Assembly (NCBI RefSeq): GCF_001039355.2
Contig: NW_019776068.1
Coordinates: 237,705 to 301,704 of the forward strand
Reading direction: 5' to 3'
DNA from: Lingula anatina
Lineage: Eukaryota > Brachiopoda > Lingulata > Lingulida > Lingulidae
DNA: 64,000 nucleotides
Positions 62,756 through 64,000 of the stretch are shown here, piece by piece. A program made the position numbers and the translations under genes. A model generated the notes under the pieces. The model was not told the origin of the DNA, made no database searches, and saw only the letters and a program-made list of their open reading frames with translations. Each line of letters begins with the position of its first letter. Position 1 is the stretch's first letter.

Positions 62756-63067
62756 GGTCATGTTGATAAATTACTTCTCCTTTTGGTCTTAAGAAGTGTT
62801 AGCAATTTTGTTTATTTGTTAAAAGTTGATAGATGCTAAGAATCCTTATTAGTAATAATCTTTACTTAATTTCAGTTCGAAAAGATTAATAATGTTTGAT
62901 ATGTTATTGCTTAAAAATTTTATGGTCCAATCGGTGAAGTTTGAAGTGCAGTTGTGGGACAGCGGCGTCATTAGTACCGCCAGCGTGTACGCTGGCGGTA
63001 CTCATGGTTTTAGTCCCGACCCGTCTCGTCCAGCTCCGTTGGCTCCGCCGGCTCCGCGTACTGGCGC
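62756..63067. other. Downstream flank ending in an atypical GC-rich stretch
   Basis: After AT-rich sequence, composition changes sharply at about 62960. The last 100 bases are GC-rich and hold a perfect 13-bp inverted repeat (62974-62986 and 62989-63001) and repeated GGCTCCGCC-like units. The sequence breaks at the N at 63068, so this looks like a contig end that entered a different element. Confidence 0.6.
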
Positions 63068-63068
63068 N
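63068..63068. other. Single-N assembly junction
   Basis: One N joins the GC-rich contig end to a second copy of the intron 6/exon 7 region. Confidence 0.9.
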
Positions 63069-64000
63069 CCCAAAGGGGGCATAGGAAAAAAATATATTTC
63101 TAGAAAATTTTTTACAATTATTTTCTCTACTTGCCTATTCACCAGCTGTGATTGTTTCTGTCCAGTAGTTTTTTTCACAACATTTACATCATCAGTCATC
63201 TGGGTAATAGTGCCACAGTAGCGGTATTGTTTGCTTGTTGGAAAAACCATGTTTAGCTCTTTATTTGCCCTCTGTAGGCATAGCACTCTACTTGGTTTAT
63301 CATCTTCTGGTATATGTATCAATCAAAATCTGTTAAATGATAAATATTGCAACTGTTTAAAATATTTGAATGGCCAGATATATACTTCTGGAAACTTAAA
63401 AATTGAATATTTTTTTAGATCACTTAATAAAATATTTGAATGAATGAGATGTATACTTTTAGAAACATAAAAAACTGAATATTTTGTGAGATCACTTTAA
63501 TGATTTATCTCACTAATTTTGCCTTCTTCTATCTTCAGAGAGCGCATTTCAGCACGTGACTGTCTGCAGCATTCCTGGTTGAAAGTGGAAGTGCCTACCT
63601 CACCTGCCCTGCTGCGATCCCCTCTAGGCTCTCCCATTGGCTGTCGCAGGACACACCCCCCAGAGAGCCCCCACAAGAAACAAGACCTGGGCACGCCCAA
63701 GAAATTCAAGTACAACACTGGGGAGTCTAAAATATGCCCAAACGAGGAGCTTTCTAGCAATATCTATAAAGACGAAAATTCGGAACCGAACACAGACACT
63801 TGTAACGCCACCGGCAGCAATATCACCAGTACTAGCAATAACAGTAACAGTGGCAGTGAAACCACACAACAATGTACTGTCAATAACAACATAAACAAAC
63901 TACCAGAACTGACAGAGGAACAACTTGTTTGCTAGGAATTTTGTTGTGACAAAGACTAGAATATGGGCCGGGTCCTTATGTATCTACTTATGAGTCCTTT
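63069..64000 (+). repeat. Duplicated segment E, copy 2 (second allele of exon 7 region, cut by window end)
   Basis: Matches 60118 onward with a few substitutions and small indels. It repeats intron 6, exon 7 and the start of the 3' UTR, and continues past the window. Confidence 0.85.
63539..63935 (+). CDS. STK17A/B (DRAK): STK17-like kinase, second (probably allelic) copy of exon 7
   Basis: Same acceptor, length and stop as exon 7 at 60586-60982. I see four coding differences: silent changes in an Arg, a Pro and a Thr codon, and one replacement, His to Leu, in the motif PNEEHSS/PNEELSS. Upstream exons are not repeated with it, so it cannot be an independent complete gene within the window. 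An allele stitched in by assembly is the simplest account. Confidence 0.85.

Overview
This is eukaryotic genomic DNA, AT-rich (about 36-38% GC by eye), dense in microsatellites and homopolymers, with one recognisable protein-coding gene spread over many introns. High allelic divergence, foldback (MITE-like) elements and an invertebrate DRAK-type kinase suggest a marine invertebrate. A sea urchin or similar deuterostome would fit, but that is inference and the species is not proven.

The gene, on the + strand, is a death-associated-protein-kinase-related kinase (STK17A/STK17B, DRAK family). Exons 2 to 7 are visible: 31846-32058, 38446-38584, 55744-55870, 56255-56303, 56698-56877 and 60586-60982 (stop at 60980-60982). 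All junctions have GT/AG sites and compatible phases, and the exons join into one continuous kinase reading frame of about 367 residues. It contains the catalytic Lys, the DAPK-type basic loop, HLDLKPQN, DFG and APE, followed by a short Ser/Thr/Asn-rich tail. A roughly 1.75 kb 3' UTR ends near an AATAAA at 62728. Exon 1 (start codon and first part of the glycine loop) was not found, so 1-31845 is either intron 1 or upstream intergenic DNA.

The assembly contains five tandem near-identical segments. In each, the second copy begins at or within a few bases of a single N: 2102-3705/3707-5307, 23688-26720/26722-29750, 37083-40981/40985-44708, 44920-46067/46069-47259 and 60118-.../63069-64000. The most economical reading is that both haplotypes were stitched in series. 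As a result exon 3 (second copy 42232-42370) and exon 7 (second copy 63539-63935) each appear twice. A sixth single N (8444) marks a misjoin around a nested, probably polymorphic MITE.

The rest is non-coding: two copies of a Harbinger-like foldback element with TAA target duplications (about 8445-8668 and 55040-55306), other foldbacks at 1283-1473, 15899-16077, 21901-22151, 22232-22404, 22421-22676 and 39447-39763, and many simple repeats. The palindromic octamer TACTAGTA is strikingly frequent. No CRISPR, operon, rRNA, tRNA or complete autonomous transposon was seen, and nothing in the window makes a convincing case for a new protein system. The most useful leads are the haplotype structure, the foldback families, the TACTAGTA excess and a GC-rich palindromic block near 13.6-13.8 kb.
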